The notes under the pieces were generated by a model that made no database searches, was not told the DNA's origin, and worked only from the letters and a program-made list of their open reading frames with translations. This document shows, piece after piece, positions 30,032 to 40,297 of a DNA stretch of 54,353 bases (position 1 is the stretch's first letter; every line of letters starts with the position of its first letter). Source of the stretch: a virus; IMG/VR virus record IMGVR_UViG_3300025617_000030, positions 1 to 54,353 of that record; one strand, 5' to 3'. Made by a program: the position numbers and the translations under genes.

Positions 30032-33000
30032 ATGGCTATCGACTTCAACAATGATCCGTATTTCGATGATTTTGACGTAGCCGGGGCTGACGGTCTAACA
30101 CCCAAAGAAAAATACTATCGTATTTTATTCCGTCCTTCGGTTGCTCTTCAAGCTCGTGAATTAACACAGCTTCAGTCGACTCTTCAAAATCAGATCTCAT
30201 CCTTCGGCGATCACATGTTTGAAGACGGAGCAATGATCATTCCAGGATCAACTGCTGTTGATAAGGAATACGGCTTCGTAAAATTACTTGATAGCTTTGG
30301 TGGTAGTGACATTGAGACATACCTATCAGAACTCAATGGTACAAAGGTAACTGGCCAGACGACTGGTGTCGAAGCAAAGTGTGTCGGTGTTGTATCACGT
30401 ACTGATGGTGGTGATCCTCCAACACTGTTTGTTAAATACCTTAACTCTGGTACCGATAAGGTCACAAAGCAATTTGCAGCTGACGAAACACTTATCTCAG
30501 ACGGGACTAATACCCGATCGGTTACAATTGAAGCGGCAGCTGAGACTCCAGTAGGATTTGGATCTGCGGCTAAGATCGAACCAGGTGTATACTATGTAAA
30601 CGGAACATTTGCATACGTAACTACTCAGACATTAGTCCTGAGTAAGTACTCTACCAATCCATCTGCTCGTATCGGTTTGACTATCAGTGAAACTACTGTT
30701 TCAGCTCAAGAAGATCAGACGCTCAATGATAATGCTGCAGGCTCACCTAACTTCGCTGCTCCTGGTGCGCACCGATATCAAATCACTCTGACCCTTGATT
30801 CAAAAGATATTAATGGAACAGACGATGATAACTTCATTGAACTGATTCGTATCGTATCAGGTAATATCACAAAGCAAGTACGATCAACCGAGTACGCAGT
30901 ACTTGAAGATACACTTGCGCGACGGACATACGACGAATCAGGTAACTATACTGTTCGTCCATTTAATATCGATGTACGAGAGCATTTAAAGGAAGATGGT
31001 AATCGTGGTATTTACACTGCCGCTGAAGGTGGTGATGAGACAAAGCTAGCCGTTGGTTTCGAACCCGGTAAAGCATATGTTCGTGGATACGAGATCGATA
31101 CACTCTCTACTACATACGTTGATATCGATAAGGCACGTGATACACAACAGTATATTAACTTTATTGCACCGTTCTTCATTGGTAACTATACGCTCGTTAA
31201 TACAGTTTCTGGTATCCCACAAATTGATGTCAATGAGAAGCTAGAGCTACTTGATAACACAAGTGGTGGTGCAGTTGTTGGTTCGGCTCGGGCCCGTGCA
31301 TTTGAGTACGACTCAGGTACAGCTGGAACTTCGGGTGCGGTTTATAAGTTATACCTGTTTGACATTCAAATGAATACAAATAAGACATTCTTAGAAGACG
31401 TCAAACAGATTCGTGCACAGAATTACACAGCCGGAACTTTCGAATTCATTGGTAACACAGTTCTTGATGGTAGTTCATACGCTCAGATTATCACGCCGCC
31501 TAGCGCAAAGAACAATATGTTCATCCAGCTTCCGAATAACACTGTAAAATCTATTCGTAACTCTGCTGGTGAGATCGACACATCGATTCAGGTCACTCGT
31601 GTGATTCGACGCAACCTGACTGGTGGCATATCATCAATTAACTTGACAACTACTGGTGAAACGTTTGAAACGCCTTATGATCCAAATGACTACACAATGG
31701 TCGGTGACGATGGAACTGTATATGACCTAGATGCTTCAACTGGTCGTCTTACACTTGCAAGTGGTGACAACACAACACTTAACATTGACTTGTCTGGTGA
31801 AGTTTCTGTCCCAGCATCGGTTACCATTATTGCTACAGTTAATGTTGGCCAAGCACAGCATAAGCAGAAAAACTTACAGTCTAACTTCAACCATAATATT
31901 GACAGTCCGAATAGTACTGCAAACGGTTATGACTCACTGGGTAAAGCTGACATCTACCGTTTAGTTGGTGTATATGATTCACTCAATCCTGGTGTAAATG
32001 CAACAACATCTGACTTGGATATCACTGAACGTTACGAGCTAGATGACGGTCAACGTGATAACTTCTACAACCTAGGTCGTATACGATTGAAGCCTGGCTT
32101 CTCGTCACCAACAGGTCGTATCCTCGTTGTGTTTGATTACTTTACTCATACGTCTGGTAACTACTTTGCTGTTGATTCATACTCACCTGCACAGGTAGAT
32201 TACGAAGATATTCCAACGTATAACTTGGCCGGTGAAACAATCCAGCTTCGTGATGTATTAGACTTCCGTCCACGTATCGCTGATAGTGGTGATGACTTCG
32301 ACGAAAACGATGGTGCAGAAAACTTAGAGATACCACGTGTCGGTTCTAATATGACACTTGACTTTAATTATTACTTGCCACGTATCGATAAAGTCTATCT
32401 TGATCCGAATGGTAACTTCCGTGTTCTTGAAGGTGTATCATCACCTAACCCGGCTACACCACCAGATCCAGATGATGGTATGGTGATCTATAGCCTGTAC
32501 ATGAATGCATACACATTTAATACAAGCGACCTGACACCTAACTTTATTGACAACAAGCGTTATACAATGCGTGACATCGGACGTCTCGAGACTCGAATCA
32601 AGAACCTCGAGTACTATACTTCATTGTCACTGCTTGAAAAAGAAACTGCTGACATTCAGATCCTTGATACTAACAATGTTGATCGATTCAAGTCAGGGTT
32701 TGTTGTTGATCCATTCTATGGTCACAACGTCGGTAACCCATCAGATCCTGACTACCATATCTCGATTGATGCTGAAAGAGGTGAAGCTCGTCCACAGTTC
32801 TACGAAGATTCAGTTCGTATCAACATTAATGAGTCGCTCTCTTCTAACTACCAGATTACAGGTGATGTGGTATCGCTTCCGTACTCTGAAGTCAAGCTGA
32901 TTGAACAACCATTTGCTTCTCAGGCAGAGAACGTTAACCCATACGATGTATTCCAATGGGTAGGTCAGATCGACATGTCACCATCTAATGATGACTGGAA

Positions 33001-35338
33001 AGACACTGAAACACGGCCGGAATTGATTGTTGATAATCAAGGGCTCTTCGATGTTGTTAACTCACTCTCTGACGAAGCAGGTGTGTTAGGTACTGTTTGG
33101 AACGAATGGGAAACACAATGGGCTGGTCGTGAGATTGTAGTAGGTTCAAGCGATACCCAACGTGATGGTCGTCGCTTATTCCAAGACATTATTACGGCGC
33201 AACAGGCAACACAAGCACGATCTGGTATTCGTACTTCGGTATCACCTGATACGATTCAAACATCTTTCGGTGAGAGAGTTGTTGACATTCGTATGGTACC
33301 ATTCATTCGTTCACGCCGTGTCAAGTTTAAGGCAACACGTCTGAAGCCTAATACCAAGTTCTTTGCGTTCTTCGAAGACGTAAACGTATCAGACTTCACA
33401 CGTCCTATCTCGGCTTCGAACTTTGTACGCTTTGTTGATACACCAGTTGATCCTGAACCAGATCGTGATGCGGTGCGTCACCCTGAGTTGACGTCAACTG
33501 ATATTACTAACGGTGCAAATGCATTGTTCTCGGATGCTACTGGTACACTTCACGGTGAGTTCTACATTCCAAATACAGACTCAGTCAGATTCCGTACAGG
33601 TAACCGGTTGTTTAAGCTCATTGATACTGACTCAGGTATCGATGCGAACATTACTTCATCGGCACGCGCTACATACTCAGCTAATGGTCTGGTAGAGGTC
33701 AAGCAAGAAGTATCACTACGTTCACCAAGCTTGATTCAAGAGAACGTACAAGATATTAACCGTAACGTTACGATCTTCAATACCTCGACACGTACTGTTG
33801 GATGGGTTGACCCATTGGCACAAACGTTCTTGATTGATACAGATAACGGTGCATTCCTCACAAAGGTTGGTATTTACTTTAAGTCTAAGGACCTAAACAT
33901 TCCTATCACCTTACAGATCCGTGCAGTTGTCAATGGTTACCCATCGAATGAGATCGTACCATTTGGTGAGGTTGTACTACCAGCTGCCAATGTGAATGTT
34001 TCAGAAGATGCATCGGCAGAAACTCTGTTTACACTTCCATCTCCAGTTTACTTGAGACAGGATACTGAATACGCTGTGTGTCTGCTCGCTAACTCAAATC
34101 AGTATGAGGCTTGGATAGCTGAGCTTGGACAAAACGCAATTGGTACAACACGACGTATCTCTACACAGCCATATGCTGGTGTAATGTTTAAGTCACAGAA
34201 CGGTTCAACATGGTCTGCTGACCAAACAAAAGATATGAAGTTTACCATGTATCGTGCATCATTCGATACATCTGCTTCACAGGTTGTATTCCAGAACGGT
34301 AACGTACCACTTCGTAACTTACGACTCAATCCTTTCTTCACGACTTCTTCGTCTAGTAAGGTAATTGTCAAACATCCTAACCATGGAATGTTTGAGGGAT
34401 CTGAGGTTGCGCTGACTGGTTGCGATGCATCAGTAAATGGTATTCCAGCTTCTGACCTGATCGGACAGTACACTATCACAGATGTTGAGATCGATCAGTA
34501 TCAGATCACGGTAAATACTGCTGCTACATCAGACGGAAATGGTGGTGGTGCAAATGTGTTTGCAACAGAGGATAAGCGTCTTGATGTTATGAATCCTGCG
34601 ATTCAACAGATGATTCTGCCTAGTACGAATATTGCTTATGAATTCAGGGCAGCAAATACTAAATCACTTGCTGGGTCTGAGACTAACTTGTATGAGGTAC
34701 CAGTTACCTACTCACAGGTTGTGGCAAACACAAACTACTATCCAGATGCTCCAAAAGTAATTGCATCTTCTGTGAATGAGACAATTAACGTTAACCTAGA
34801 TAAGTCATTCTGGTTACGTGCTACACTGTCTTCTGCTGCAGAGAACCTGTCGCCGATGATTGATCTTGAAAGAACATCGATTGTTTCGGTAAGTAACCGA
34901 ATCGATAATCCGAAAGATCCATTGTCATCAGAGACTGGTAAAAACTCGGTTGTTGGATTCACTGAAGAAACAGAAGCAACTGGTGGTTCTGCGCTTGCTA
35001 AGTATATCACTCGTAAGATTACACTGAACAATACATCAGTAAGTCTGCGTATCGTATTTGGTGGTAACAGACCTGCTGGTTCATTTATCGATGTTTACTT
35101 CAAGACACAAGCATCTGAAGATGAGACACCGTTTGATGAAATCGGATGGACACTGGCAACTATTGATTCCACTGTACCTACAACAGATGATCGCACGATC
35201 TTTAGTGACTATGAATACACTATAGATAATATTACACCAAACTTCAATGCATTTGCCGTGAAGGTTGTAATGAGATCACAGAGTTCAACTGCTGCTCCAC
35301 GTATTCGAGACTTTAGAGCTATCGCGTTAGGTACATAA
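30032..35338 (+). CDS. Very large virion structural protein (DUF4815-like)
   Basis: 1768 aa, the longest gene here. The N-terminus (PYFDDFDVAGADGLTPKEKY, RILFRPSVALQARELTQLQS, QISSFGDHMFEDGAMIIPGS) matches the DUF4815-type phage structural proteins that follow gp8 in cyanophage-like genomes. The rest is beta-rich, with jelly-roll-like segments and few cysteines. The position suggests the outer baseplate and fibre attachment (functions of gp9/gp10 in T4), but this is inference. Confidence 0.75.
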   Translation: MAIDFNNDPYFDDFDVAGADGLTPKEKYYRILFRPSVALQARELTQLQSTLQNQISSFGDHMFEDGAMIIPGSTAVDKEYGFVKLLDSFGGSDIETYLSELNGTKVTGQTTGVEAKCVGVVSRTDGGDPPTLFVKYLNSGTDKVTKQFAADETLISDGTNTRSVTIEAAAETPVGFGSAAKIEPGVYYVNGTFAYVTTQTLVLSKYSTNPSARIGLTISETTVSAQEDQTLNDNAAGSPNFAAPGAHRYQITLTLDSKDINGTDDDNFIELIRIVSGNITKQVRSTEYAVLEDTLARRTYDESGNYTVRPFNIDVREHLKEDGNRGIYTAAEGGDETKLAVGFEPGKAYVRGYEIDTLSTTYVDIDKARDTQQYINFIAPFFIGNYTLVNTVSGIPQIDVNEKLELLDNTSGGAVVGSARARAFEYDSGTAGTSGAVYKLYLFDIQMNTNKTFLEDVKQIRAQNYTAGTFEFIGNTVLDGSSYAQIITPPSAKNNMFIQLPNNTVKSIRNSAGEIDTSIQVTRVIRRNLTGGISSINLTTTGETFETPYDPNDYTMVGDDGTVYDLDASTGRLTLASGDNTTLNIDLSGEVSVPASVTIIATVNVGQAQHKQKNLQSNFNHNIDSPNSTANGYDSLGKADIYRLVGVYDSLNPGVNATTSDLDITERYELDDGQRDNFYNLGRIRLKPGFSSPTGRILVVFDYFTHTSGNYFAVDSYSPAQVDYEDIPTYNLAGETIQLRDVLDFRPRIADSGDDFDENDGAENLEIPRVGSNMTLDFNYYLPRIDKVYLDPNGNFRVLEGVSSPNPATPPDPDDGMVIYSLYMNAYTFNTSDLTPNFIDNKRYTMRDIGRLETRIKNLEYYTSLSLLEKETADIQILDTNNVDRFKSGFVVDPFYGHNVGNPSDPDYHISIDAERGEARPQFYEDSVRININESLSSNYQITGDVVSLPYSEVKLIEQPFASQAENVNPYDVFQWVGQIDMSPSNDDWKDTETRPELIVDNQGLFDVVNSLSDEAGVLGTVWNEWETQWAGREIVVGSSDTQRDGRRLFQDIITAQQATQARSGIRTSVSPDTIQTSFGERVVDIRMVPFIRSRRVKFKATRLKPNTKFFAFFEDVNVSDFTRPISASNFVRFVDTPVDPEPDRDAVRHPELTSTDITNGANALFSDATGTLHGEFYIPNTDSVRFRTGNRLFKLIDTDSGIDANITSSARATYSANGLVEVKQEVSLRSPSLIQENVQDINRNVTIFNTSTRTVGWVDPLAQTFLIDTDNGAFLTKVGIYFKSKDLNIPITLQIRAVVNGYPSNEIVPFGEVVLPAANVNVSEDASAETLFTLPSPVYLRQDTEYAVCLLANSNQYEAWIAELGQNAIGTTRRISTQPYAGVMFKSQNGSTWSADQTKDMKFTMYRASFDTSASQVVFQNGNVPLRNLRLNPFFTTSSSSKVIVKHPNHGMFEGSEVALTGCDASVNGIPASDLIGQYTITDVEIDQYQITVNTAATSDGNGGGANVFATEDKRLDVMNPAIQQMILPSTNIAYEFRAANTKSLAGSETNLYEVPVTYSQVVANTNYYPDAPKVIASSVNETINVNLDKSFWLRATLSSAAENLSPMIDLERTSIVSVSNRIDNPKDPLSSETGKNSVVGFTEETEATGGSALAKYITRKITLNNTSVSLRIVFGGNRPAGSFIDVYFKTQASEDETPFDEIGWTLATIDSTVPTTDDRTIFSDYEYTIDNITPNFNAFAVKVVMRSQSSTAAPRIRDFRAIALGT

Positions 35339-35538
35339 TGAAATTAAAAGTTGAAGGTCGTGAGGACCTGGTAAGAGATACCAGGTCTCATGCGATCATA
35401 AACACCGATGAGACAGCCTTGGAAAAGGCCAGAGAAAGGGCTGCAAAGGCAGCAGAGAAGAATAAAGAGTTTGAAGATCTGAAATCAGATGTTCAAGAGA
35501 TTAAGAAACTATTAAGTCAATTAATGGATAGGGTATAA
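35338..35538 (+). CDS. Small coiled-coil structural protein (66 aa)
   Basis: Starts at the overlapping TAATG of the giant gene. Strongly charged helix (TALEKARERAAKAAEKNKEF then DLKSDVQEIKKLLSQLMDRV) with heptad Leu/Ile at the end, suggesting an oligomerising coiled coil. Common at this position in related phages; function unknown. Confidence 0.65.
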   Translation: MKLKVEGREDLVRDTRSHAIINTDETALEKARERAAKAAEKNKEFEDLKSDVQEIKKLLSQLMDRV

Positions 35539-35539
35539 C

Positions 35540-36241
35540 ATGGCAGTAACAAATGTCACACTTCAAGACTCCTTTGACGATTGGCGTCAAAAGACAAATA
35601 CGATTGCATCTGACGTCGGCGATCTCAGTGCACTGACCGGTTATACATCGACCAATATCGTAGCTGCCCTGAATGAGGCTAAATCGGTTGCATCATTCAA
35701 TGACAACCTAATCTTGAATGATACGAGTGGCGACGGAACTACCGTGTTTAATACTACGGCCGCTAACCTAAATATTAATATTGACGGAACCACTACACTT
35801 GCACTTGACGAGAATGGTAACGTAGCTGTCACAGCAAACTTAACCGTTGGTGGTACAGCCGAGATTACAGGTAATACTGAAATTGATGGGACACTTTCAG
35901 TTTCTTCGGGTGCGACGATCACGGGTAACGTGACTGCTCGTAGCGATTTGTATCTTGGTTCAAACAACGCTGGATCAACATATACATATTACTACGATGA
36001 CACAGCCAATACTTTCCGTTATATTGTATGGGATGATACTGCACGTGAGTTCCAGCTTCAGGACAGTGACGGCGTTGATCGTGTCATCATCCATAGCAAC
36101 TCACCACTTGCAGGTGGATTGCTAAATGAAAATACTGTGGATCACACAAAGTTTTATAATGATGTCAACTTCAAAATCCTTGATTCTTCAGGCGGAGTAC
36201 TGAAAAGCTTATGGGGTGCTGGTGACAATCCAGGAGATTAA
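35540..36241 (+). CDS. Fibre-like virion protein (beta-helix repeats)
   Basis: 233 aa. The N-terminus (NVTLQDSFDDWRQKTNTIAS) is typical of phage structural attachment domains; residues about 55-135 are short beta-helix repeats (GTTTLALDENGNVAVTANLT, TEIDGTLSVSSGATITGNVT). The C-terminus is a small globular domain (VDHTKFYNDVNFKILDSSGG). Probably part of a fibre or baseplate spike. Confidence 0.65.
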   Translation: MAVTNVTLQDSFDDWRQKTNTIASDVGDLSALTGYTSTNIVAALNEAKSVASFNDNLILNDTSGDGTTVFNTTAANLNINIDGTTTLALDENGNVAVTANLTVGGTAEITGNTEIDGTLSVSSGATITGNVTARSDLYLGSNNAGSTYTYYYDDTANTFRYIVWDDTAREFQLQDSDGVDRVIIHSNSPLAGGLLNENTVDHTKFYNDVNFKILDSSGGVLKSLWGAGDNPGD

Positions 36242-36243
36242 TT

Positions 36244-37185
36244 ATGGCAATTCGCAGACCATTGAAAATCGAGGGAACTGATCTTAAACAGTTCTCTGAC
36301 GATGAACTCTTAGATATGAAGCAGCATATGGCTAACATATATTCTGCATCACCGACTAACTATCTACGATATCTTACCACCGGTGGAAGCCTAGGAACTA
36401 TTGAAGACACAAGGCTGACTTCAGGTACCGCTGTCTCTGAGACCGGTAACCAAGATGCAGATGACGATGGTGCATCTGAATTTCCAACAGAGCTGGAGAC
36501 CGGTGAGCCTGAAACAAAAACAGTTCAGTTCAGTCGAATCGATCACGTAAACTCTCCTCCATCACCAGCTGAGCTCGGTACAAGTGGCACACATTATTTT
36601 ATTTACTTTAATGCAGAAAACAATGTACAAGTGATGACACTGCAGGATATGATTGATACGTTCGCGCCATATGTAGCGGACTACATGGCATATAACAAGT
36701 ATACTATTTCAACTGCTGCCACACTTAGTGGTTACGCAGAAATGGGTGTTGTATATGCAGACACGCGTGCAGATGTAGCGGCTTATGCAGCAGGTAATAT
36801 CGGAGGAACTGGTACTATTCAGGATCTACCACAGACTATAGCAGAGTATCGGCTATATGGTAAAAACAATTTCACAGTATCTCCAATACAACCAGCATAT
36901 ATTGATTCAAACAACAACATTCGTGTCATGTCTGATGTTGACCGTAATAGTCGGCTGTATGAAGTATCACGACATGCACTGACAAATGTGGCTGGTATGA
37001 TCCCGGACTTCTCGATCGATGGACCGGGAACTACATTAGGATCAGTTATGACGAATACAAAGCTCAATGGATCAGGCAACTATCAGACAAGGTTTGTTGG
37101 TGTTGATGATTACAGAGCACAAGAATTCCCGAACGGATCGTCAGAAGTAGTTAACCAATACAGATTAAAGGGTACGTTAGTATGA
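36244..37185 (+). CDS. Virion structural protein, cyanophage-type
   Basis: 313 aa. MAIRRPLKIEGTDLKQFSDD, then NIYSASPTNYLRYLTTGGSL, then GYAEMGVVYADTRADVAAYA. I recall this N-terminal pattern from annotated structural proteins of cyanophages next to tail genes. It overlaps the next start (ATGA). Exact place in the virion unknown. Confidence 0.65.
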   Translation: MAIRRPLKIEGTDLKQFSDDELLDMKQHMANIYSASPTNYLRYLTTGGSLGTIEDTRLTSGTAVSETGNQDADDDGASEFPTELETGEPETKTVQFSRIDHVNSPPSPAELGTSGTHYFIYFNAENNVQVMTLQDMIDTFAPYVADYMAYNKYTISTAATLSGYAEMGVVYADTRADVAAYAAGNIGGTGTIQDLPQTIAEYRLYGKNNFTVSPIQPAYIDSNNNIRVMSDVDRNSRLYEVSRHALTNVAGMIPDFSIDGPGTTLGSVMTNTKLNGSGNYQTRFVGVDDYRAQEFPNGSSEVVNQYRLKGTLV

Positions 37186-37682
37186 TTTTAGAAAATGGTA
37201 AGTTCACAGAAGCGGTGTATGCTTCAGGACGTAAAGACCTTATTACTGCTCTATGGCGTTATGACGGAGCAGATGAGTTCATTGAAGTCAACATTGAGAC
37301 TGATTTAGAAAACGAGATGTATATTACGCTTCTCGACACCTTTACTGTTGATCAGATCTCTAACATGACGAATGATAAGCATAAGCGTGAGATCGCAGCA
37401 TTCGAAGCTATGATGAAAGATGTCGGTGAAAAGTTTGGTTTGCTTTATAACGCCGATGCCCTTGCAGAACATAACGGTAAGAAAGAAGTACATAGTATTG
37501 ACCACATCTTCGAACCACCAGAAGGAACTGAGGGTGAGGATCTGTTGTTCAACCTGAAGCTTAGAGTATTTGACATGGACGAAGTCAATGACTCAAAGCG
37601 TACGAAGGTAAAGAAACAACTAAGAGAAGCAAAGACTCCACTAGAAGTACTTTACCTTGCAGGTAAGTTCCTATACGAATAA
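37182..37682 (+). CDS. Hypothetical protein at end of tail operon
   Basis: 166 aa, acidic and helical (MILENGKFTEAVYASGRKDL, then FEAMMKDVGEKFGLLYNADA). ATGA-coupled to the structural gene. Its 3' end overlaps the convergent glycosyltransferase by 12 bases with no terminator between. A chaperone or assembly role is possible but not shown. Confidence 0.6.
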   Translation: MILENGKFTEAVYASGRKDLITALWRYDGADEFIEVNIETDLENEMYITLLDTFTVDQISNMTNDKHKREIAAFEAMMKDVGEKFGLLYNADALAEHNGKKEVHSIDHIFEPPEGTEGEDLLFNLKLRVFDMDEVNDSKRTKVKKQLREAKTPLEVLYLAGKFLYE

Positions 37683-38357
37683 ATCGTAGTACTTCCAGTT
37701 CTTAGGCCGGTTGTCCATATTAGTAAAGTGAACGAATTTGACATCATCGTGAAATTCGCCACCCATGAACATGAAAGGATTGCCGGTCTTTTCTTTATAA
37801 AGACGATTCATACGACCGATCGAACTGCGCTCTGACTCACGGGCATCCATCCTTGCAAACCATGCATCAGGCATAGAGATCATCTCAAGCTGTTCCTTTG
37901 CCGATTCCTCTACAAAGTTTTGTTCACCATTAATAGGGCCTGTGGTTACACCTTCCTTGATGTATTTTGTTTGCCAGTAGCCCGGGTTCTCCATGAACTT
38001 ATCATAGATGTATTGACAATCCTTTGGATAGTACTTGTAGAGTCCACCATTGACCTTCCAACCATGAGCGGACGTATCATTACCTCTCCACCAATTCGGA
38101 GCATGTGCAAACTGGCCAGGTTCAATAGGAAACTCAAATAACTTTGTGTAGTCACCTACAAGCAAGACATCGATATCCATGACACATACAGGTTCATCTG
38201 ACCCTGTGTTCATGGCAAGCATCTTATTCCACTGTAGTTTTATACGTCTGTCGTATTCATCACGGATCCATACAAACTCATAGTCTAGCTTAGACTCAAG
38301 GTATTCTTCGTACTCAGGTCCGTAACGATCACCGATTCTAACCGCGTAGATTTTCAT
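37671..38357 (-). CDS. GT-A-like glycosyltransferase
   Basis: 228 aa. CVMDIDVLLVGDYTKLFEFP has the DxD motif in a hydrophobic strand context; PVCVMDID and the acceptor segment GWKVNGGLYKYYPKDCQYIY are typical of GT8-like/unclassified phage transferases. First gene of the accessory island on this side; it converges with the tail operon. It overlaps the next gene by 20 bases. Acceptor unknown. Confidence 0.7.
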   Translation of the reverse strand: MKIYAVRIGDRYGPEYEEYLESKLDYEFVWIRDEYDRRIKLQWNKMLAMNTGSDEPVCVMDIDVLLVGDYTKLFEFPIEPGQFAHAPNWWRGNDTSAHGWKVNGGLYKYYPKDCQYIYDKFMENPGYWQTKYIKEGVTTGPINGEQNFVEESAKEQLEMISMPDAWFARMDARESERSSIGRMNRLYKEKTGNPFMFMGGEFHDDVKFVHFTNMDNRPKNWKYYDLFV

Positions 38358-39645
38358 TATAAAATGGATCCTTAAAAACGTTTTTACCCATGACCACGGT
38401 GTTTTCTAACTCATAGTAACGCAACAAGCTTTGATGGATTTCTTGTGGTCTCATCTTATGTAGTAGGAACATATAAGAGAAGATATTAGAGAATGCAATC
38501 AGGTTTGTCTTTGACTCATCGACATCAAGCATATCATTTACAACATCACATTGTACAAACTCAACGTCCTTGACCTTGTGAATCACATCTACCCACTTTT
38601 GATCGTCAAAGTATGTTAGGTTCTCTTTGACCACGTCTGTCCTGTAATCAACGGTATCGATGTAGCAGTCGTGGTTCTTACCGATGTATCGTGATACTGT
38701 ATCGATATCCTCAGGTTTATTCACCCATTCATACAATAACTGTTTCCATTTGAGAGAAGTTGTGTTATAATCAAATACGACAAGCTTAGTTTTCTTGTGA
38801 CCAAACTTATGCCATAGGTACTCGGCCATCTCACCTGATGCCGGTGAATAGATGACATCATATTTTCTCTGTGGGATCTTCTCATATTTCTTCAGTTTCT
38901 CATTGTTCTTGACGTACACAATATTGTTTTCACGGTTTCTCTCCATGTCTAACATCTCAGACATCTTTTCACGTTCAGGATATGTAAAGAACTTACACGT
39001 ACGTTCCATATCAAAGTTGAGTATCTGCTTACCGTCTTCAAGAACCTTTGTGATATATTCGGCCATGTGACACTTTTCGACTTCACCCCACTGATCAGAT
39101 GGCTTGACCCAAAACGGAGTGTAGTCATCATGTACATTCCCTTCTGATCTCTCTGGGATCATAACCTTGCCGGTGTAATCACCCCAGACCATGGGTCTGC
39201 CAATCTGACGCCAGTGCCTTAGGTCCATGAACATTGTTTGTAAATGTAATCGACCGTATGGTTTATGTGGGTGAAAGAGTAGGTGACCACGACACACCGT
39301 TTCTGATTTACAGAACTTATCAAAGTAGTCTGCAATAGTCTGTGGCGAATCTGATTGATACGACTGATAAAACGTACCGGTCAATGAGATCATTGCATGA
39401 TCGTATTCATCTGACTGTTCGAGTGCTTCATCAAGATTACGAGTGAAAATGACGTTGCAGTCCTTTGATCCACGGTTATTCCAACCAATACCTGTGAACC
39501 AAGTCAGAGTTGTAAGGTACTCATGGAACTCATTCCATTCTAACTTAGGATAGAGTACAATGATATGAACACGTTTTGATGATTTGTCTGTGTTATGATT
39601 TGAGTTCTCAATGATGTACTCACCTAGTTCTTCAAAACTCAGCAT
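38338..39645 (-). CDS. Hypothetical, possible C-terminal methyltransferase fold
   Basis: 435 aa. The second half shows a Rossmann-like pattern (KYDVIYSPASGEMAEYLWHK, KLVVFDYNTTSLKWKQLLYE, VEFVQCDVVNDMLDVDESKT, LIAFSNIFSYMFLLHKMRPQ), which fits a SAM methyltransferase-like domain without a clear glycine motif. The first half (TWFTGIGWNNRGSKDCNVIF) is not recognised. It overlaps genes on both sides inside the island. Confidence 0.5.
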   Translation of the reverse strand: MLSFEELGEYIIENSNHNTDKSSKRVHIIVLYPKLEWNEFHEYLTTLTWFTGIGWNNRGSKDCNVIFTRNLDEALEQSDEYDHAMISLTGTFYQSYQSDSPQTIADYFDKFCKSETVCRGHLLFHPHKPYGRLHLQTMFMDLRHWRQIGRPMVWGDYTGKVMIPERSEGNVHDDYTPFWVKPSDQWGEVEKCHMAEYITKVLEDGKQILNFDMERTCKFFTYPEREKMSEMLDMERNRENNIVYVKNNEKLKKYEKIPQRKYDVIYSPASGEMAEYLWHKFGHKKTKLVVFDYNTTSLKWKQLLYEWVNKPEDIDTVSRYIGKNHDCYIDTVDYRTDVVKENLTYFDDQKWVDVIHKVKDVEFVQCDVVNDMLDVDESKTNLIAFSNIFSYMFLLHKMRPQEIHQSLLRYYELENTVVMGKNVFKDPFYNENLRG

Positions 39646-40297
39646 TCGGATGTTCCTTGCGCACAGAGTCTACAAACAACTGGCGTCGTTCTTTATTCGA
39701 CCCACCATGAATGATAAAATGAAACCGTGGTTCCCTACTAAAGTTTGCTGCCTCATGAAAGCAACCATTGTTAAACCAGTAACACTCGCGTGGTTGGAAC
39801 GGTACTTCTTCAAGTGTATCGGCATTGCGTAGATAGCAGTTGTCTGGTTGTGTGATACAGATGTTCATCGCTGTCATGACGTTATTCTTGAGCGGCATTC
39901 CAGGTTTCCACTTGTGTGTATCAGTATGCTTACGAATAAAACCCCATGGTTCGAGTAGCATAAAACGACAACGACCATACAGACCATTGTTCGGAAATGT
40001 GTTCTGCAACCAGTCTGTCATTACAGGTGCTAGGTCACATAACTCGGTCCAATGATACTTTTCTTTGTTTGGATTATAACCTGTGATATTCCATGCATCA
40101 CCGTGTAAAGTAGCTGATGCCCAACCTCTACCATCATTCATACGGTGTGAAGTGAACAGTCCAAGGTCATATATGTCCCTTGCTTCTTGCTGTACTTTGG
40201 CCGGGATTTTTATGTCTGCTTTGAGATATAAGAGGTTGTTATCGGTACACCATTGCAGTGCACGTTCAAACTCTCCAGCAGTCTGTGATCCATCCAT
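39632..40297 (-). CDS. Asp/Asn beta-hydroxylase-like Fe(II)/2OG oxygenase
   Basis: 221 aa. H124-x-D126 (RKHTDTHKW) and H181 (GCFHEAANFS) can form the iron triad; R188 or R191 can bind 2-oxoglutarate. This layout fits the double-stranded beta-helix dioxygenases (Asp/Asn hydroxylase or prolyl hydroxylase-like). Likely substrate is a protein or small molecule. It overlaps a glycosyltransferase by 32 bases at its start. Confidence 0.75.
   Translation of the reverse strand: MDGSQTAGEFERALQWCTDNNLLYLKADIKIPAKVQQEARDIYDLGLFTSHRMNDGRGWASATLHGDAWNITGYNPNKEKYHWTELCDLAPVMTDWLQNTFPNNGLYGRCRFMLLEPWGFIRKHTDTHKWKPGMPLKNNVMTAMNICITQPDNCYLRNADTLEEVPFQPRECYWFNNGCFHEAANFSREPRFHFIIHGGSNKERRQLFVDSVRKEHPNAEF

Noticed and set aside
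38757-38790. TATAAT-like element near 38770 on the + strand
   Set aside because: It lacks a TGTACA or TTGACA at a proper distance and lies inside a - strand gene.
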